Origin: Gloeomargarita sp. SRBZ-1_bins_9
GTDB lineage: Bacteria > Cyanobacteriota > Cyanobacteriia > Gloeomargaritales > Gloeomargaritaceae
Assembly: GCA_039794565.1 (NCBI GenBank)
Contig: JAUQVX010000003.1
Coordinates: 124,001-188,000 of the forward strand
Direction: 5' to 3'
Length of the DNA: 64,000 bases
Below are positions 16,070 through 25,235 of this stretch, in pieces (the first letter of the stretch is position 1; each line of letters starts with the position of its first letter). Below the pieces are notes generated by a model. The model saw nothing but the letters and a program-made list of their open reading frames with translations, made no database searches and was not told the origin of the DNA. The translations under genes and the position numbers were made by a program.

Positions 16070-17374
16070 TCATGCCCCAGTTGTTATAGCTATCCGTTCC
16101 ACAGCCAACGGCGGGGTCCAGGTGTCGTCCTGCCACTGGGCGTTGGCCCCCAACAGCACCTCCCCCCGTAAAATATCGTACACATTCCCGGCGATCATCG
16201 TGTCTTTGACGCGGCCCTGCACCACCCCCCCTTGCACCCAATAGCCCAAATCCACATTGACGGAAAAATCCCCTGAGATGTCGGCTCCGCCCCCCAGCAC
16301 CTGGTCCACCAAAAGTCCCGTATCCAGTTGCTGCAACAGTTCGGCGTCGCTGAGGGTTCCCGGTTGCACGCACCAGTTGACCAGGGAGGGAAAAGGGGCG
16401 CGGGTCAAACCGGGACGCAAGCCGTTGCCGGTGCTGGGTTCGCCCCAGTGGGCCGCCGTGTACTGGTCGGTGTAGAAACCGGTCAACACCCCCTGATCAA
16501 TGAGCGTCAAGGGTTGGGTTAGCACCCCTTCATCGTCGAAAGGACAACCGTGCAGGGGAATACGGGGGTCCTGGCGGCAGGTGAGACAGGAATGCACCAC
16601 CTGTTGCCCCCGTTTACCGGCCCAGGGGGAGGCTCCCTCCAGGACCTGTCGTCCGTTGAGGGCCGCCTGCACCGGTTCCCAGAGCAAATCCGCCGCCTTA
16701 GGGGTGAGCAACACCGGCCAGTTTCCCCTAGGCAGGGCGACATTACGCTGCGCCCAGGTCAGGGCTTGGTGGAGGCGGTCCACCAGGGGTTGGGGGTCAG
16801 CTAGGGTCGCCAGGCGCATCTGTTCGCCCACCGCCAGAAAATCATCCCCCCGCACCCACTCGCACACCAAACCCACTTCGAGGGCATTGGTACGGTAGGT
16901 GTAATCCAGCCCTTGGGAATTCACCAGTCGGGTTAGGGATTGCTGCCAGCTCAACCCGCCGCTGCACAGGACCTGGGGAAACCCCTGGCGCACCCCGGCC
17001 ATCACCGCGTCCCCCCAGGCCATTAAGTCCCCCAAGTCCGGTTCTGGGTGTAGCTCCTGAAACTGGCGTGTGCCGCCTGGGACCAAGCGTGGCGGGTCTG
17101 GAGATTGCAAAGCTGCTACAGCCAGGGCCTTTGCCACCAGTTGCGCAGGCGATACCGGGCCGCTAGCAACAGCCACGCCTGGTCGTTCCCCTTGCCAAAG
17201 CCACAGCGCCAGAGTTTGGGAGCTGCTACGTTCTACTGATTTCCAGCGGTTGGCCTCCAACTGCACCGGTTGCGAAATGTGGTGCTCTAGGTGGATGTGT
17301 ACAGCGGTTGCGCCGGCAGCTTGGGCTTGGTCGAGCAGCTCCTTGATCAGGGTATCGGCAGCGTTTATTTCCAT
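16070..17374 (-). CDS. pmbA: TldE/PmbA-family peptidase subunit
   Basis: 434 residues. Family marks: an early acidic/Arg segment (QLEANRWKSVERSSSQTLAL), a central GLDYTYRTN region and a C-terminal half rich in Gly/Asp turns (DISGDFSVNVDLGYWVQGG). PmbA/TldE is the non-catalytic partner of the zinc peptidase TldD, which cleaves unfolded peptides and matures some RiPPs. No HExxxH motif was seen, consistent with the E subunit. tldD is not in the window. Confidence 0.9.
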   Translation of the reverse strand: MEINAADTLIKELLDQAQAAGATAVHIHLEHHISQPVQLEANRWKSVERSSSQTLALWLWQGERPGVAVASGPVSPAQLVAKALAVAALQSPDPPRLVPGGTRQFQELHPEPDLGDLMAWGDAVMAGVRQGFPQVLCSGGLSWQQSLTRLVNSQGLDYTYRTNALEVGLVCEWVRGDDFLAVGEQMRLATLADPQPLVDRLHQALTWAQRNVALPRGNWPVLLTPKAADLLWEPVQAALNGRQVLEGASPWAGKRGQQVVHSCLTCRQDPRIPLHGCPFDDEGVLTQPLTLIDQGVLTGFYTDQYTAAHWGEPSTGNGLRPGLTRAPFPSLVNWCVQPGTLSDAELLQQLDTGLLVDQVLGGGADISGDFSVNVDLGYWVQGGVVQGRVKDTMIAGNVYDILRGEVLLGANAQWQDDTWTPPLAVERIAITTGA

Positions 17375-17423
17375 TGGCCTAGTCGGTTAAAATGCTGAAG
17401 TAAGGGACTTAAGCTGTGTTTAC

Positions 17424-17804
17424 ATGCCCAAAAAACCACTATCACTGGACCAATTGGGGATTCAGGAGGGAGACCCCGTCTGGTTCCGCAACGAAAAGGG
17501 GGCCAAATTCATTTTTACCGTGAAGTCTCTGTATATCAAGTCCAACGGGCAACCCATGGCCACCTTGAGCTGCCGCAAGGCTTGGGGGGACGAACAGTAT
17601 GCCCTGCCGGCTCTGTTGTTGGAAAAAGTCCCCCAAGAGGTGCTCGATAAAATCGCCCAAGCCCGGGAAGCCCGCAAAGCAGCGGAAGCGGAACAGGCCC
17701 AGCGGACGGAACGCCAGCGCCCCCGTTGGGATCGTCCCGGTCGTCCTGAGGGGGAGAAGGAACGCCCTGCCCGTCCCCGCAAGTTCAACTTTGACCGGCG
17801 CTAG
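17424..17804 (+). CDS. Small hypothetical protein with basic Arg-rich tail
   Basis: 126 residues. The N-terminal 75 form a compact, probably beta-rich domain (GDPVWFRNEKGAKFIFTVKS then ATLSCRKAWGDEQYALPALL). An Ala/Glu helix and a strongly basic low-complexity tail (RPRWDRPGRPEGEKERPAR) follow, of the type found in nucleic-acid-binding cyanobacterial proteins. No named family is recognised. The last 20 bases overlap the convergent GAF kinase. Divergent from pmbA across 49 bases. Confidence 0.75.
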   Translation: MPKKPLSLDQLGIQEGDPVWFRNEKGAKFIFTVKSLYIKSNGQPMATLSCRKAWGDEQYALPALLLEKVPQEVLDKIAQAREARKAAEAEQAQRTERQRPRWDRPGRPEGEKERPARPRKFNFDRR

Positions 17805-18876
17805 GCAACCAAATTTCCATCCGGGTTCCCGGTGGACTGACCAGCACCACCCGTCCCCCCATTTGGGTCACCAATTCCTTGACCACCGCTAGCCCCAAAC
17901 CGTTGCCGGGGGTGGTCTGGGCCAGGGCTTTGCCCCGGTAATGCCGTTCAAACACCCGCTCCTGTTCCTCCGGCGGAATCCCCGGCCCGTTGTCGGCCAC
18001 CCAAATCACCACCCGGTCCCCCACGGCCTCGGCCCCCACTTCGATGCGTCCCCCGGCGGGGGTGTATTTCAAGCTGTTGTCCAGCAGGTTGCTAATCACT
18101 TCCCGCAGGGCATGGGCATCAGCACGAACGGTCAAATCCGGGGCGATGGGTTGGGTCACCAGGGTTAAATCTCGCTCCTGAGCCGTACAGGCGGCCGCCG
18201 TGATGAGGGGCTGTAAAACCGACCGGACCTGGACGGGTTCCAGGGTCAAAGCGGGTAAGAGCAAGGGGGTCGCCTGGCCAGGCAACAAGGGCGGGGAGGG
18301 GGTGGGTTCCAGGCGCAGCAACAGTTCCTCAATCCGTTCCGTCTGGGCGAGAATGCCGGCGACCACCTCCTGGTCCTTGGGGTTGGTCAAACGCTTGCCT
18401 AGGAGCTTGGCAAAGGTTTTCAGAGCGCTCAGGGGACTGCGCAACTGGTGCAACACCGTCGCCAGGAGTTCTCGGGTTTGGGTTTGTTCCTGGGCAAGGG
18501 CTTGACCGTGCTGCTGCCACCGTTGCCGTTGTTGCTCCAAGTGCCAGGCGGCGGCCAAGGCCTGGGCGGCCCGTTGCAGTTGTTCCTGTTCCCAAGGATG
18601 CCAACCCATGCCCGGGCGCAACAGCACCAGCAACCCCAGCAGCATTTCCCCCTGGATCAGGGGCAGGACTAGTTGCTCGGGTCGGTTGGTGTGCAACTGG
18701 GGACTATCCGGCAAAGCCGTCTGGGTTTGGGGGTAAGTGGCGACGGGCCAAAAGGACCATGCATCCCCGGGTTGCCGGACATAGACTGTGCAGCGGGTCA
18801 ACTGAAAGACGCGTCCTAGCAGTTCCAGTTGCGCTTGACACAGGGTGACAAATTCGGGACTGACTTCAGCGGTCAT
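17785..18876 (-). CDS. GAF-domain sensor histidine kinase
   Basis: 363 residues from ATG 18876 (MTAEVSPEF); an upstream in-frame start at 18963 would overlap the hflX start and is less likely. An N-terminal GAF-like sensor (about 1-145) leads to a coiled coil and the H-box TVLHQLRSPLSALKTF, a QLRSPL variant of the usual ELRTPL. N-box ISNLLDNSLKYTP, G1 WVADNGPGIPPEEQ and G2 GNGLGLAVVKELV give a complete ATPase. It is soluble and no response regulator is adjacent. Divergent from hflX. Confidence 0.88.
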   Translation of the reverse strand: MTAEVSPEFVTLCQAQLELLGRVFQLTRCTVYVRQPGDAWSFWPVATYPQTQTALPDSPQLHTNRPEQLVLPLIQGEMLLGLLVLLRPGMGWHPWEQEQLQRAAQALAAAWHLEQQRQRWQQHGQALAQEQTQTRELLATVLHQLRSPLSALKTFAKLLGKRLTNPKDQEVVAGILAQTERIEELLLRLEPTPSPPLLPGQATPLLLPALTLEPVQVRSVLQPLITAAACTAQERDLTLVTQPIAPDLTVRADAHALREVISNLLDNSLKYTPAGGRIEVGAEAVGDRVVIWVADNGPGIPPEEQERVFERHYRGKALAQTTPGNGLGLAVVKELVTQMGGRVVLVSPPGTRMEIWLPSAGQS

Positions 18877-18944
18877 GGCGGGCTGACCTTGCCGCTCTGG
18901 CCAGGGATTGACTATATTTAACCTTAATACTCCCTCCAGGGTAG

Positions 18945-20555
18945 TTGCTGTTGGCAGGAGCACGTCTTTACGGAGATTTACGGGGTCTCAAGCCCGCCCA
19001 GTTGCGTCAGTTACAGCGGTTATACCGGGTGCGCCTGCCCCAGAATGTTTTGATTACTCCCGAGTTTGCTCAACGCTTGTGGCAGGTAACCCTGTTGATC
19101 GAATCCCCCTTGTGCGTCTATGTCAACCGGCGGGGGCAGGTGTTGCGGGTAGCCGTCGGGACGCCGGAGACGACCCGGGTGCCGTTGTATGAATTGCCGC
19201 GTTACGGGTCCGGGCGTTTATCCGGGTGGCGCTGTTTGAGTACCCGTTGGTCCCCCGACGTCCCCAGCACCGCCGATTTGACCACCCTGATGGAACAGCG
19301 GTGGGATGCCCTAGTATCCCTGCATGACCGTTTTGCCTATTGGGCCTACCCGGGACCTGGCACTTGGGTGCTGACCGGACCCGTGACCATAACAGCCCTG
19401 GCGCAGGAAAACTGGTTGGCCCACTTGCAGGAGACCGAACAAGCCCGCCAGCAGGCCGAATCAGCTACCCCACTGGAAACAGATGCCCAGCGGGTGATTC
19501 TGGTGGGAGTGCGACCGGCAGGTATGACCAACTGGGCGTTCCAGGCGGGGTTGCAGGAAATGCAGCATCTGATTACCAGCGCCGGTGCGACGGTGGCAGC
19601 GACGATTGTGCAGGGGCGACCGGAACTGGGGGCGGGCAAAATCCAGGAGGTGCGGCGGGCCGGGCGTTTGCACGGGGTGAATGTGGTGGTTTTTAACGGA
19701 GATTTATCCCCGGCCCAGGTGCGTAACCTAGAACAGGCCCTAGAAATGCGGGTGGTGGACCGCACCGAGTTAATCCTGGATATCTTTGCCCAGCGGGCGC
19801 GCTCCCAGGCGGGGAAGTTGCAGGTGGAGTTGGCCCAATTGCAGTACCGGCTCACCCGTTTGACCGGTCAAGGACAGGCCCTGTCGCGCTTGGGGGGCGG
19901 CATTGGGACGCGAGGACCGGGGGAAACGCGCCTGGAAACCGAACGGCGTACCATTCAGCGGCGGATTGCCCATCTTAAAAAGCAGGTGGAACAGTTGCGC
20001 CAGCACCGGGGGCGGTTACGCCAGCAGCGGCTACGGCAACAAGTGCCGACCATTGCCCTGGTGGGTTATACCAACGCCGGAAAATCCACCCTGTTCAATG
20101 CCCTGACCCGCGCCGATGTTTATGCATCCGACCAGTTGTTTGCCACCTTGGACCCCACCAGTCGGCGGATTGTGCTTGCGGACTGCCCCCAGCCGATAGT
20201 TCTGACCGACACGGTGGGATTTATCGAAAATCTGCCCCCTACCCTATGGGATGCCTTTCAGGCAACGCTGGAGGAACTCACCGAAGCCGATTTGCTGTTG
20301 CACGTGGTGGATTTGTCCCATCCCGATTGGCCAGCCCAAATTCACGCGGTTGAAGCCTGTCTGGAGCGGATGACCCCTGTCCCTCCCCCGGCGTGGATTG
20401 TGTTCAACAAGATTGACCAGGTTGATAGTGAAACCATCCTAGAGGCCCGCCGGCACTATCCCCATGCGTTGTACGTAGCGGCCCGGGAACGGATTGGTTT
20501 AGATACTCTGCGCCGAGCATTGGTGGGCTGGCTGCATCACGCCATGGCCAGTTAA
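18945..20555 (+). CDS. hflX: Ribosome-dissociating GTPase HflX
   Basis: 536 residues. The N-terminal HflX domain includes GRPELGAGKIQEV; the RLGGGIGTRGPGETRLE signature precedes a coiled coil and the G domain, with G1 GYTNAGKSTLFNALT (about residue 370), G3 DTVGFI and G4 NKID. HflX splits stalled or hibernating 70S ribosomes after heat or antibiotic stress. An extra N-terminal segment of about 150 residues ahead of the HflX domain is usual in cyanobacteria. No ATG is available; TTG 18945 (or 18948) is the probable start, with CAGGG upstream. Confidence 0.93.
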   Translation: MLLAGARLYGDLRGLKPAQLRQLQRLYRVRLPQNVLITPEFAQRLWQVTLLIESPLCVYVNRRGQVLRVAVGTPETTRVPLYELPRYGSGRLSGWRCLSTRWSPDVPSTADLTTLMEQRWDALVSLHDRFAYWAYPGPGTWVLTGPVTITALAQENWLAHLQETEQARQQAESATPLETDAQRVILVGVRPAGMTNWAFQAGLQEMQHLITSAGATVAATIVQGRPELGAGKIQEVRRAGRLHGVNVVVFNGDLSPAQVRNLEQALEMRVVDRTELILDIFAQRARSQAGKLQVELAQLQYRLTRLTGQGQALSRLGGGIGTRGPGETRLETERRTIQRRIAHLKKQVEQLRQHRGRLRQQRLRQQVPTIALVGYTNAGKSTLFNALTRADVYASDQLFATLDPTSRRIVLADCPQPIVLTDTVGFIENLPPTLWDAFQATLEELTEADLLLHVVDLSHPDWPAQIHAVEACLERMTPVPPPAWIVFNKIDQVDSETILEARRHYPHALYVAARERIGLDTLRRALVGWLHHAMAS

Positions 20556-20589
20556 CCTAGGAAGGGGTGGTTATCGGGGAAATTCCAGC

Positions 20590-21123
20590 GTGACTTCTCT
20601 TGGGCAAACCTGGCAAGTATCTGCGTTGGTGCGTTATCCCCTGTACGGGCTGTACATAGCCCTGTTGGCGCCCTTACCCTTGCTGGCACACATGCAGGGG
20701 CAACCCTTGGTTGCTGGTGCTTTGGGCATCGCTTTGCCGGTTGGCTGGATCCTGTTGCATGGGTTGTTAAGCCAGCAAGTCCAGGCCGACCCCGAAGGAC
20801 TACAGGTCACCTATCCGGCATGGGTTCCCTCCTGGCTGGCCGCCGGTTGGCAGGTTCAGTGGCGGGATATTCAGTGTATCCAGACGCGACCCACCGGTCA
20901 GGGCGGCCGGGTGCACTACTTGGTTACCCATAGCGGCCAAGCCTACTTGATCCCCATGCGCATTGCCGGTTTTGGGCGTTTGCTGGATACGATTACCCAT
21001 TACACCGGCCTGCCCACCACCCACATCAAACCCCTGGCGCAACCTTGGATGTACGCGGCTATCGGGTTATGCGTGCTGATCCTGTTACCCTTAGATGCTT
21101 GGTTTATCCTGCAAAGTTTGTAA
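20590..21123 (+). CDS. Membrane protein with PH-like central domain
   Basis: 177 residues, starting at GTG 20590. Two N-terminal hydrophobic helices (about 15-60), a soluble beta-rich middle (about 65-145, with VQWRDIQCIQTRP resembling bacterial PH domains) and a C-terminal helix (about 153-175). No named family is certain. It lies 34 bases behind hflX and is probably in the same transcript, ahead of the tRNA. Confidence 0.7.
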   Translation: MTSLGQTWQVSALVRYPLYGLYIALLAPLPLLAHMQGQPLVAGALGIALPVGWILLHGLLSQQVQADPEGLQVTYPAWVPSWLAAGWQVQWRDIQCIQTRPTGQGGRVHYLVTHSGQAYLIPMRIAGFGRLLDTITHYTGLPTTHIKPLAQPWMYAAIGLCVLILLPLDAWFILQSL

Positions 21124-21135
21124 ACTGGGAGTCAG

Positions 21136-21208
<73 letters not shown>

Positions 21209-21390
21209 TGGGCTGACCCTAGCCCCCAGACCCAATTGCCAATTGCATAGTGCCAGAGTGCGCAGATAGGATATGCTTTCACCCCCTGCCTGGTGCCCCG
21301 CTAGCCGCAATGGGGGTGGCGATGAACTCCTGCTTTGGACGTTTCCACTCTAAGATTGGGAATAACTCTAGGAGCAGTTCGGTCAGGTAC

Positions 21391-22026
21391 ATGGCAACTG
21401 GTGCCCATCTCACCATTAACCCCTTAACCCTGGCCCAAGGTATTGCCTTCCTTAGCGCAACAGACCCAATACTAGCCCGTGTCTATGACCAGGTAAAAAT
21501 GCCGCCCCTGTGGTTACGACCGCCGGGCTTGGCCACATTGGTGCAAATCATCCTGGAACAGCAAGTGTCCTTGTCTTCTGCCCAAGCCATCTTCAACCGT
21601 TTGCAAAAGATTTGCCAACCTTTTTGTGCGGAACAATTGCTCACCCTCACCCCCGAACAATGGCGTCTGTGTGGTGTCAGCCGGCCTAAACAGACCTACA
21701 TTCGACACTTGGCCACGGCCATTAGCCATCGTCAGTTAGACCTAGATAGTTTGAGTAGCCTGGATGACCAACAGGTTTCCGAACAACTTACCCAGATTCG
21801 GGGTATTGGCGTCTGGACGGCCAACCTTTACCTCCTCATGGCCCTAGGTCGTCCCGACGTCTGGCCCACCGGTGATTTAGCCCTAGAATCAACCGTTAAA
21901 AAGCTCTATCAATTACCAGAACGATTACCCGCCCGCACCTGGACAGACCTGACCGCCCCTTGGCGACCCTGGCGTGCCGTTGCCGCCCGTTTACTATGGC
22001 AATACTATCGCCAAGTCCTGCGCTAA
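21391..22026 (+). CDS. AlkA-type DNA-3-methyladenine glycosylase
   Basis: 211 residues from ATG 21391 (MATGAHLTINPL); upstream in-frame Met codons (21250, 21310, 21322) add sequence unlike the family. HhH-GPD fold: LVQIILEQQVSLSSAQAIFN start, HhH motif QIRGIGVWTANLYLLMALGR, and the catalytic Asp in WPTGDLAL (about residue 163). It removes alkylated bases in base-excision repair. Its stop shares CTAA (22023-22026) with the convergent permease. Confidence 0.9.
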   Translation: MATGAHLTINPLTLAQGIAFLSATDPILARVYDQVKMPPLWLRPPGLATLVQIILEQQVSLSSAQAIFNRLQKICQPFCAEQLLTLTPEQWRLCGVSRPKQTYIRHLATAISHRQLDLDSLSSLDDQQVSEQLTQIRGIGVWTANLYLLMALGRPDVWPTGDLALESTVKKLYQLPERLPARTWTDLTAPWRPWRAVAARLLWQYYRQVLR

Positions 22027-22859
22027 TTGGTGCTTTTCCAGCGCCAGACCAACAGCCCTAGTACTGCTGTAAACAACACCACCGCCGCCGCCGCTGCATA
22101 GCCCAAATCAAATTGATTAAATGCCTGGTCATAAATGTAATAAACTAAGATATTGGTACGATTGAGCGGCCCCCCGCCCGTCAACACATAAACCGGTTCA
22201 AAATTGCGTAAGGTGAAAAGGGTGGTCGTCACCGTCACCAAAACCAAAATGGGGCGTAGGTTAGGTAAGGTGATATACCAAAAACGCTGCCAGGCGCGAG
22301 CGCCGTCTAACAGAGCAGCCTCATACTGGGTGGGAGGAATCATTTGCAAACCAGCCAGAAAAACCACCAAGTTAAATCCCAATTGGTGCCAAACACTGAC
22401 GGTTATCAAGGCCAACATAGCACTCCCAGGTTCACTTAGCCAAGAGATATTGAGGTGTAATAACTGGTTCAACGGCCCATCAGTTTGAAACAGCCAACGA
22501 AAGGCTAACCCGGCCGCTACCAAGGAAATTACCGAAGGCAAAAAATAAAGTAATCGCCACAATTCTCGTCCCGGTAAAACCTGGCTCAACAATACTGCTA
22601 GTAACAGCGGTAAAATAACAGCCGGAATAACGGTTCCCACCGTGTAGATGAGGGTATTGACCAAAACTTGACCAAAATCAGGGTCGCTGAGCAAACGGGC
22701 ATAATTAGCCAAACCCACCCAATAGCTGCCCCTGCGGGTCAAGGTTCCCTGGGTAAAACTCAACCCCAGCAGAAACAGCATCGGCCAGAAGGTAAACAAT
22801 CCCAAGATGATCAATGCCGGCGCTAATAACAACCATGGCAGAAGTGGTGAACGAATCAT
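22023..22859 (-). CDS. Sugar ABC transporter permease, MalF/UgpA type
   Basis: 278 residues, six membrane helices, and a CUT1 EAA loop (YEAALLDGARAWQRFWYITL). Near the C-terminus LTGGGPLNRTNILVYYIYDQAF is the typical MalF/UgpA stretch. It is the natural partner type for the MalG-like permease at 10651-11463, but sits alone here, on the opposite strand, without ATPase or binding protein. Base composition appears slightly more AT-rich than its neighbours. Divergent from pcrA across 54 bases. Confidence 0.92.
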   Translation of the reverse strand: MIRSPLLPWLLLAPALIILGLFTFWPMLFLLGLSFTQGTLTRRGSYWVGLANYARLLSDPDFGQVLVNTLIYTVGTVIPAVILPLLLAVLLSQVLPGRELWRLLYFLPSVISLVAAGLAFRWLFQTDGPLNQLLHLNISWLSEPGSAMLALITVSVWHQLGFNLVVFLAGLQMIPPTQYEAALLDGARAWQRFWYITLPNLRPILVLVTVTTTLFTLRNFEPVYVLTGGGPLNRTNILVYYIYDQAFNQFDLGYAAAAAVVLFTAVLGLLVWRWKSTN

Positions 22860-22913
22860 CCCCGGTTAATCTTGTCGAAGTTCTAATGCTAAAATACCAT
22901 CTGACGGTTCCCC

Positions 22914-25235
22914 ATGGACTTCCCCATGGATGATTTCCTTTTATCAGGTCTCAACCCGGCACAACGGCAAGCTGTACAACATTTCTGCGGGCCGCTGCTG
23001 GTGGTCGCCGGCGCTGGTTCCGGCAAAACTCGCACCTTGACCTACCGTATTGCCTACCTAGTGGAGCACTATCGTGTGGACCCGGAAAACATCCTGGCTG
23101 TGACCTTTACCAACAAGGCCGCCCGGGAAATAAAAACTCGGGTTGAAGAGTTATTAGCTCGCCATTTGGCCCGGCAATCGGGTGATGATTTTGGACGATT
23201 ACCTATTGCCGAACAAAACCGGTATCGCTCCCAGGTCTATCAACGATTCACCCGCCATCTGTGGATGGGAACGTTTCACAGTTTATGCGCTCGCATCTTA
23301 CGATATGACATAGAGAAATACCAGGACGAACAGGGGCGCAAGTGGACTAAAAACTTCACCATCCTGGATGAAAATGATGCGCAAACTTTAATCAAAAAAA
23401 TTGTGGTGGATGAGATGAATCTGGATGAGCGGCGGTTTGAACCCCGGCAAGTGCGCTACACCATTAGTCGCATCAAAAATGCAGGCAAATCCCCTAGTCA
23501 ATACGAACGAGAGGAACCGAATTACCGAGGGCGGGTCATCGCCGAAGTCTATAGTCGTTACCAGCAGGAACTGGCGAAAAACAATAGCTTGGACTTCGAT
23601 GATTTGCTGTTGGTACCGGTGCGTCTATTCCGGCAAAACGAGCAAGTATTGGCCTACTGGCACCAAAAATTTCGCCATATCGCCGTTGATGAGTATCAGG
23701 ATACCAACCACACCCAATATGAACTTATTCGCCTCCTGGTGACCCAAGGCGCCGATATTCAAGATGTGGTGTGGGAGAATCGCTCGATTTTTGTGGTCGG
23801 GGATGCGGATCAATCCATTTATCGTTTCCGGGGCGCCGATTTTACCATTCTCCTGAATTTCCAAAAGGATTTTGGCGACCGCCTACCGGACGATGACACC
23901 CGCACCATGGTGAAGTTAGAGGAAAACTATCGTTCGGTGGCCAACATATTAGAGGCAGCCAACCATCTGATCCAACATAACCAAGAACGGATTGACAAAA
24001 TTCTCCGCCCTACCCGAGAAGCGGGGCATAAAATTTACACCTTCGAGGCGACCGATGAGCGGGACGAGGCGGACTATATCCTGCGGCAATTGCGGCTTTT
24101 ACGCCAACAGCACCCGGAGTACACCTGGCAGAGTTTCGCCATTTTATATCGCACCAATGCCCAGTCCCGGGTTTTGGAGGAGGTGTTGGTACAAGGCAAT
24201 GTCCCCTACCGGGTTGTTGGGGGTGTGCGTTTCTATGACCGCAAAGAAATCAAGGACGCTCTGGCCTATTTACGCCTGCTCATTAACCCTGCCGATAACC
24301 TGAGTTTCCTCCGGGTTATCAATACGCCAAAACGGGGTTTGGGCAAGGCCACCGTGGACCAAATTGTCCAATTGGCAGCCGACCACGATGTCTCCCTTTG
24401 GCAGATCATTACCGATGAGAGTTACCTGGCGAATTTCAAAGGGAAGACCCTCAAAGCGCTCCAGGAATTTGTGCAACTGATTGAGCGATGGCAGCAGGAA
24501 TTGGAGCAAAAAACGGCACCGGAAATTATCCAGGGAATCCTCACGGAGTCTGGTTACCGACGGGAACTGGAGCTGGCGGGCACGGATGAGGCCCTAGAGC
24601 GGTTGCAAAACCTGCAGGAGCTGGTGAATGCGGCCATCCAGTATGGGGAAGAACAGGAGGACCCCTCCCTGGCGGGATTTTTGGCCAATGCCTCCCTAGC
24701 GTCGGACGTGGATGACCTGCAGGAGGGGGTGGACCGGGTGACGCTGATGACCCTACACGCCTCTAAGGGGTTGGAGTTTCCGGTGGTGTTTTTGGTGGGG
24801 CTAGAACAGGGATTGTTCCCCAACTTCCGCGCCCTCCACGACCCGGCAGCCCTGGAGGAGGAACGGCGTTTGTGTTACGTCGGCATGACCCGGGCCAAGG
24901 AGCGGCTGTTTCTCACCCATGCCACCTCCCGGCGTCTGTACGGCAGCCAGCGGGAACCGGCCATTGCTTCGATGTTTTTGCAGGAATTGCCCCCCCATGT
25001 GGTGGAAATTGACCGGGGACGGTACTGGCTACCCCCAAAAAATCCCTCGCCGGGTCGCAAGGGCCATCGCTGGCGGGTGGGGGATCGTTGCCGGCATCAC
25101 CAGTTCGGCATCGGCCAGGTCACCCATATCTTCGGTCAGGAACCCCGCATCCATCTGGGTATCCGCTTTGAGCGTCACCCGCACCCCAAAATGATTGACC
25201 CCCGCCTGGTGGACTTGATCCCCTTGGATGATTAA
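22914..25235 (+). CDS. pcrA: UvrD/PcrA-type DNA helicase
   Basis: 773 residues. SF1A motifs in order: Q motif LNPAQRQAVQHF, Walker A GAGSGKTRTLTYRI, DEYQDTNHTQYEL (motif II), GDADQSIYRFRGA (III), LEENYRS (IV), TLMTLHASKGLEF (V) and RRLCYVGMTRAKERL (VI). 3'-5' helicase for nucleotide-excision repair and removal of RecA or RNA polymerase. A C-terminal Tudor-like module (GDRCRHHQFGIGQV) is present. Start at 22914 or the in-frame ATG 22926. Stop overlaps that of prk (25232-25235). Confidence 0.96.
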   Translation: MDFPMDDFLLSGLNPAQRQAVQHFCGPLLVVAGAGSGKTRTLTYRIAYLVEHYRVDPENILAVTFTNKAAREIKTRVEELLARHLARQSGDDFGRLPIAEQNRYRSQVYQRFTRHLWMGTFHSLCARILRYDIEKYQDEQGRKWTKNFTILDENDAQTLIKKIVVDEMNLDERRFEPRQVRYTISRIKNAGKSPSQYEREEPNYRGRVIAEVYSRYQQELAKNNSLDFDDLLLVPVRLFRQNEQVLAYWHQKFRHIAVDEYQDTNHTQYELIRLLVTQGADIQDVVWENRSIFVVGDADQSIYRFRGADFTILLNFQKDFGDRLPDDDTRTMVKLEENYRSVANILEAANHLIQHNQERIDKILRPTREAGHKIYTFEATDERDEADYILRQLRLLRQQHPEYTWQSFAILYRTNAQSRVLEEVLVQGNVPYRVVGGVRFYDRKEIKDALAYLRLLINPADNLSFLRVINTPKRGLGKATVDQIVQLAADHDVSLWQIITDESYLANFKGKTLKALQEFVQLIERWQQELEQKTAPEIIQGILTESGYRRELELAGTDEALERLQNLQELVNAAIQYGEEQEDPSLAGFLANASLASDVDDLQEGVDRVTLMTLHASKGLEFPVVFLVGLEQGLFPNFRALHDPAALEEERRLCYVGMTRAKERLFLTHATSRRLYGSQREPAIASMFLQELPPHVVEIDRGRYWLPPKNPSPGRKGHRWRVGDRCRHHQFGIGQVTHIFGQEPRIHLGIRFERHPHPKMIDPRLVDLIPLDD

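Noticed and set aside
21209-21240. GGGCT/AGCCC stem after the tRNA as a terminator
   Set aside because: No T-run follows and the stem is only five pairs.
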